Positions 60,971 to 64,000 of a DNA stretch of 64,000 nucleotides are shown piece after piece. The notes under the pieces are model-generated. The model did no database searches and was not told the origin of the DNA. It was given only the letters and a program-made list of their open reading frames with translations. The stretch spans positions 1,550,001 through 1,614,000 of the forward strand of contig JADJOS010000001.1 in the NCBI GenBank assembly GCA_016713675.1. Reading direction: 5' to 3'. The position numbers and the translations under genes are program-made. Source of the stretch: Acidobacteriota bacterium. GTDB lineage: Bacteria > Acidobacteriota > Blastocatellia > Pyrinomonadales > Pyrinomonadaceae. The number at the start of each line of letters is the position of its first letter. Position 1 is the stretch's first letter.

Positions 60971-62213
60971 GCAACTCGGCCGCGAGATCGAAGATCGCTG
61001 GCGGCTGGTAAATTACAACGAGGCCGAGCTGCCGTCAATCGCGGCCGATGCATTGAGCCGGGCAGACGTGCCGTCGAAGGTGACGATCTGGGAAGTCGCT
61101 GAATGGGCTCTTGGCGAATATGAGCTGCCGCGTCAGCGTGACGTTCATGCCAATTTTGCCGATCCGCCGGTGACAGTATTTTCAGGTCTGCGGTTTCACA
61201 TTGACGTCTATTTTTGGTTCGAAGCGACAACTGCCATTCATCAGCATGGATTTTGTGGGGCGTTTCAGGTAATGAACGGTTCGAGCATTCACAGCTGGTA
61301 TGACTTTGAAAAAGCACGCTCGATAAACAAGTTCGCCGAGGTTGGAAGCATGTCGCTCAAAAAGTGTGAACTGCTGGGCGCCGGTGATATCCAAGAAATT
61401 GCCGGAGGGCGCGATTACATCCACTCGCTTTTCCACCTGGACCGGCCATCGGCGACGATAGTTGTTCGTACCGACCGCAGCCCACTGCATCTGCCGCAAT
61501 ACAGCTATCACAAACCGAATCTCGCGATCGATCCTTTTTTTGAACTGGAAACTGTTACGAAGAAACTGCAGATCGCTGCCGCACTGATCCGGGCCGATCA
61601 CGAAGAGGCGGATAATATGATCAGCCGTTGGATCGAAACTTTCGATTTTAAGACGACATACCAGATATTAACAAACCTTAGGCAAATGTTGCGTTCGACG
61701 GTCGTGGACGAAATGTTCGGGCTGACCGCGCGGCAGGCGAGATTCAACGAATTCCTCTTAATTGCTGAGAATCGACATGGCTCGGACGTCTTTCGTCCGG
61801 TATTTGAGCATCAGAATAAGATAGACGCGATCGTCCGCCGCCGCCAGGTGGTCACCGATGCGGCCCATAGGTTCTTCCTGGCATTAATGCTCAACGTCGA
61901 TGGGCGCGATCAGATATTCTCCCTCATCAAGCAGCGTTTCTCTGATGCCGATCCGATCGAGAAAGTACTCGATTGGACGTACGACCTTGCCAATACTCGT
62001 ATCGCGGGCGATGAAAAGACGAACGCTCTGGGAATTCCGGGTTTTGACGATATCGATCTCTATGTCTTCGAGCAGATCCTTAACGGTCGCTCCGGCGACG
62101 AGATCACGACCGCGTTTCGAGCCGAACATGGCGAACCAACTGCTGCTCATGCGTTGGCCGAAAAGGAACAGCGAATTCGCGACTCCGTCATTTTCCAGCC
62201 GTTATTGTCGTGA
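60957..62213 (+). CDS. Hypothetical protein with a cupin-like N-terminal motif
   Basis: 418 residues from ATG 60957 (AATATG), overlapping the DUF4328 stop; an upstream in-frame ATG would read the overlap in a second frame as Arg-rich sequence and is unlikely. Residues about 85-150 resemble a cupin: EATTAIHQHGFCGAFQVMNG, with HxH and later His in DYIHSLFHLDRPSA. The C-terminal about 240 residues are helical (DHEEADNMISRWIETFDFKT). I do not recognise the family. It could be a metal-dependent enzyme; substrate unknown. Confidence 0.7.
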   Translation: MEVFKQLGREIEDRWRLVNYNEAELPSIAADALSRADVPSKVTIWEVAEWALGEYELPRQRDVHANFADPPVTVFSGLRFHIDVYFWFEATTAIHQHGFCGAFQVMNGSSIHSWYDFEKARSINKFAEVGSMSLKKCELLGAGDIQEIAGGRDYIHSLFHLDRPSATIVVRTDRSPLHLPQYSYHKPNLAIDPFFELETVTKKLQIAAALIRADHEEADNMISRWIETFDFKTTYQILTNLRQMLRSTVVDEMFGLTARQARFNEFLLIAENRHGSDVFRPVFEHQNKIDAIVRRRQVVTDAAHRFFLALMLNVDGRDQIFSLIKQRFSDADPIEKVLDWTYDLANTRIAGDEKTNALGIPGFDDIDLYVFEQILNGRSGDEITTAFRAEHGEPTAAHALAEKEQRIRDSVIFQPLLS

Positions 62214-62267
62214 TTTGCGGCGGTTGTTTGCGGCAAAAAACAGAATAATTTAGACTAATTGAGTTAT

Positions 62268-62340
<73 letters not shown>

Positions 62341-62400
62341 TACTCATTTTTCCTTATTGTCTTTCATAAGCGAAGGCGACAGCTGCTCCACTTTCAGCCG

Positions 62401-63063
62401 TTATTTTGTCTTACTCCACGCGGTCTGCCATTCCTTCATTTGTTTGATCTCAGATTCCTGTGCCTTTATTATGGCGGCGGCAAGCGTTTTGATCTCAGGT
62501 TTTGAAGATCTTTGCAGGGCATCATTTGCCATCATCACCGCGCCCGCGTGATGCGGGACCATTTGCTTGATGAATGCAAGATCAAAATCGTTCCCGCTGA
62601 CAATAGTGAGAATTTTCATGTCCATGCCTTTCATTGAATCGGCCATTCCCGGCATCTCCATATTCAACGCGGCTGCGGCACCCGGAAACCATTTATCACG
62701 CCACACTTTCATCTGACCGATCTCGTTCTGCTGACTCGATATAATATCGGTCGCGAGCGTTTTGATCTCAGGGTGCAGGGCCCTGGCCGTCGCCGGACCG
62801 GCCATCATAACGGCGCCTTTGTGGTGTTCGATCATCGTGTCCAAAAACTGAAGGTCGTACGCGGCCGTCGCTGCATTTGGCGAACTCTGCATCGTGTGGT
62901 CCATCCCGCCGTGATCCGCACCGGGCGGAACGGTCGGGTTTTGATTAGCGTTGTGGTTCATCCCTGCGTGCGGATCGGTATTGGCAGACGGCATCTGTCG
63001 CGAGCACGAAAGGCTAAGGGCCGAGATCACCAGCAGAATGATCGTGAAGTATTGAGTTTTCAT
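62401..63063 (-). CDS. DUF305-domain lipoprotein
   Basis: 220 residues. Lipobox LSLSC (Cys about 20) after MKTQYFTIILLVISA. Two ferritin-like helical repeats: DLQFLDTMIEHHKGAVMMAG and FDLAFIKQMVPHHAGAVMMA, each with paired histidines that can bind metal, and many Met/His in the N-terminal linker (DPHAGMNHNANQ; HGGMDHTMQ). DUF305 proteins often accompany copper resistance. The ATG overlaps the stop of a decayed DUF3347-like gene (ATGA), so it was once part of an operon with it. Confidence 0.9.
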   Translation of the reverse strand: MKTQYFTIILLVISALSLSCSRQMPSANTDPHAGMNHNANQNPTVPPGADHGGMDHTMQSSPNAATAAYDLQFLDTMIEHHKGAVMMAGPATARALHPEIKTLATDIISSQQNEIGQMKVWRDKWFPGAAAALNMEMPGMADSMKGMDMKILTIVSGNDFDLAFIKQMVPHHAGAVMMANDALQRSSKPEIKTLAAAIIKAQESEIKQMKEWQTAWSKTK

Positions 63064-63190
63064 AGTATCTTCATCTTCCTTAATGTCGCCTCAACTGATC
63101 CGCGATCGAGCGTACTTTCGCTCTGGTCCAGATTGCGGTTCCGATATTTCGGAAAGCCACAAGGTATTCCAATAGGACAATTTTGCAACC
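63060..63190 (-). pseudogene. Decayed DUF3347-like C-terminal remnant
   Basis: Reading leftward from 63190, about 43 codons end in TGA (63060-63062), which overlaps the ATG of DUF305. They align without gaps to the end of the intact relative at 63803-64000: LQNCPIGIP against LQYCPMKKA, and LDRGSVEATLRK against LDCGSVKATLKT. The middle is scrambled and an in-frame stop precedes it. No upstream part remains. A relic of a duplicate of the metal-linked gene to the right. Confidence 0.65.
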
Positions 63191-63214
63191 AAAGTTAACC
63201 GACTTCCGCTACCG

Positions 63215-63682
63215 CTAAGGTTTCTTATTACTCGTTGGCACTCTATCGGGCATGTCCACGATCGACCTTCGTTTCTCGAAGGCCAGAGATGTATGTAATC
63301 CCTGCATCGACGTATCCTTACTGATGCTTCCTATGTATTTATAAGATTTTGCTTCTACACCGCTGTAAGTTTGAGGCACATAACCTGCTTTCCAGATAAT
63401 CACGGTATAAAAGCCTTTCGGTACTGAGACCGAGGCAAATCCGTTTGAATCTGTGGTTGATTTTGCAGCAACTTGACCTTTTACGGTATCGACTCCTCTA
63501 TTGCGTTCTACTCCAACTAAAAGGCTGATCTGTTTGCCGACTACAACTGTTGCACCCGATAATACCTTCTGTTTTCCGTCAACCCATTCCGTTACAGTTC
63601 CGGAGCATTTTATAGTGTCTTGAGCTGTCAAAAACAAAGATGAACACAGGCAGATTACGGTTAGCATAAGTAACTTTTTCAT
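63215..63682 (-). CDS. Secreted carboxypeptidase-regulatory-like (Ig-fold) protein
   Basis: 155 residues. Signal peptide (MKKLLMLTVICLCSSLFLTA) then a beta-sandwich of the CarboxypepD_reg type: KVLSGATVVVGKQISLLVGV ... TTDSNGFASVSVPKGFYTVI, the N-G-x-F and G-x-Y turns typical of this fold. Small, so it may be a binding or adhesion protein. Ribosome binding site GGAGG precedes the ATG. It lies in the metal-associated patch and follows the DUF3347-like gene after a CRP-type palindrome. Confidence 0.8.
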   Translation of the reverse strand: MKKLLMLTVICLCSSLFLTAQDTIKCSGTVTEWVDGKQKVLSGATVVVGKQISLLVGVERNRGVDTVKGQVAAKSTTDSNGFASVSVPKGFYTVIIWKAGYVPQTYSGVEAKSYKYIGSISKDTSMQGLHTSLAFEKRRSIVDMPDRVPTSNKKP

Positions 63683-63765
63683 ATTGACCTCCCATGATTA
63701 AGTTCAAATTTGGAATCAATGTTGAGACTCCTCTCGTAAATATGGCATACAGTAAAAAAGCTAAA

Positions 63766-63781
63766 TGTGACACCTGTCACG
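63766..63781 (-). promoter_or_regulatory. CRP-type palindrome upstream of the secreted Ig-fold gene
   Basis: TGTGA-CACCTG-TCACG contains the 14-bp palindrome GTGACACCTGTCAC and matches the CRP core at nine of ten bases; AAA before it fits the left half-site. It is 84 bp before the ATG at 63682. It could instead be a metal-responsive operator (GACAnnTGTC resembles a cop-box), since DUF305/DUF3347 genes are nearby. Both are inferences. Confidence 0.45.
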
Positions 63782-63802
63782 CTTTGTTAAACGACAAGTC
63801 GC

Positions 63803-64000
63803 TCATTTGTTTGTTTTCAAAGTTGCCTTGACCGAGCCGCAATCGAGCATTTTATTGCCGTAATACGGATTGCGAATTTCTTTTTTATCCGAAAGCCACG
63901 AAGCCTTTTTCATTGGGCAATACTGCAAATACGCCTCGGTCTCATTAGCCTTAAAGCCAAATACGAGTGAATACATATTGCTCGAGAGCTTAACAAAATG
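63803..64000 (-). CDS. DUF3347-like protein, C-terminal part (cut by window edge)
   Basis: The last 65 codons and TGA stop (63803-63805) are visible; the rest is beyond the window end. The sequence ETEAYLQYCPMKKASWLSDK, IRNPYYGNKMLDCGSVK is the conserved tail of DUF3347, a domain often attached to or near copper/silver efflux (CusB-like) proteins and membrane-fusion adaptors; the two Cys and Met may bind metal. Full length and partners unknown. Confidence 0.7.
   Translation of the reverse strand, partial: HFVKLSSNMYSLVFGFKANETEAYLQYCPMKKASWLSDKKEIRNPYYGNKMLDCGSVKATLKTNK

Overview
The window looks like a piece of chromosome from a Gram-negative, aerobic, rod-shaped soil-type bacterium. I infer Acidobacteriota, probably class Blastocatellia. 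This rests on moderate GC, a BshB1-type bacillithiol deacetylase, a SUF-type (not ISC) Fe-S system, many secreted alanine-type signal-peptide proteins, FecR/Tyr-Trp-rich and DUF305-type proteins, and purine-rich inverted repeats between genes. No 16S or other phylogenetic marker is present, so the placement is an inference. I see no prophage, CRISPR array, intact transposase or recognisable anti-phage system.

Layout. 1-1795: minus-strand ABC exporter (permease, cut by the window edge, and membrane-fusion protein). 1985-5798: a secreted zinc metalloprotease gene flanked by a broken 5' copy of nadA fused to a phosphate-permease remnant on one side and intact nadA on the other. 5808-11084: acetyltransferase, polysaccharide deacetylase, CBS protein, Hsp20 and Lon. 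11349-19547: rod-shape and wall elongation cluster mreB-mreC-mreD-PBP2-rodA-PBP1A. 19647-24723: esterase with an internal stop, lipB, secreted proteins, a metallo-hydrolase and bshB1. 24888-38116: a SUF cluster (Rrf2 regulator, sufB, sufC, sufD, sufS, sufU) interleaved with RidA proteins, PhzF, a GNAT, small proteins, a large membrane protein, DinB and a frameshifted fhs. 38119-46936: secreted metallopeptidase, glpD, membrane proteins, a GrdB-like protein, then an exopolysaccharide group (WecG-type and GT4 transferases divergent from a WcaJ-type sugar transferase) and prmC. 47133-54381: small membrane protein, Nfu scaffold, GAF-like protein, lipoprotein, and a large FecR-type secreted protein. 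54423-64000: M16 peptidase pair, an S23-type four-helix-bundle gene inside a 29-bp inverted repeat, POT peptide transporter, DUF4328 protein and partner, a CAU tRNA, then a DUF305/DUF3347 metal-associated patch.

How the genes work together. The mre/PBP/RodA block is one transcription unit for lateral wall synthesis. The SUF block makes Fe-S clusters (SufS and SufU supply sulfur, SufBCD is the scaffold, and Nfu at 47.5 kb is a carrier); clients inside the window include NadA, which needs a [4Fe-4S] cluster.

Most unusual observations: (1) a perfect hairpin that encloses the nadA ribosome binding site and both possible start codons, preserved in the broken duplicate; (2) a series of imperfect long inverted repeats, each with different sequence, in about ten intergenic gaps, one of which carries the four-helix-bundle gene; (3) a ten-residue peptide shared by the unrelated deacetylase and SufD; (4) two CRP-type palindromes; (5) gene remnants of nadA, a PiT transporter and DUF3347.
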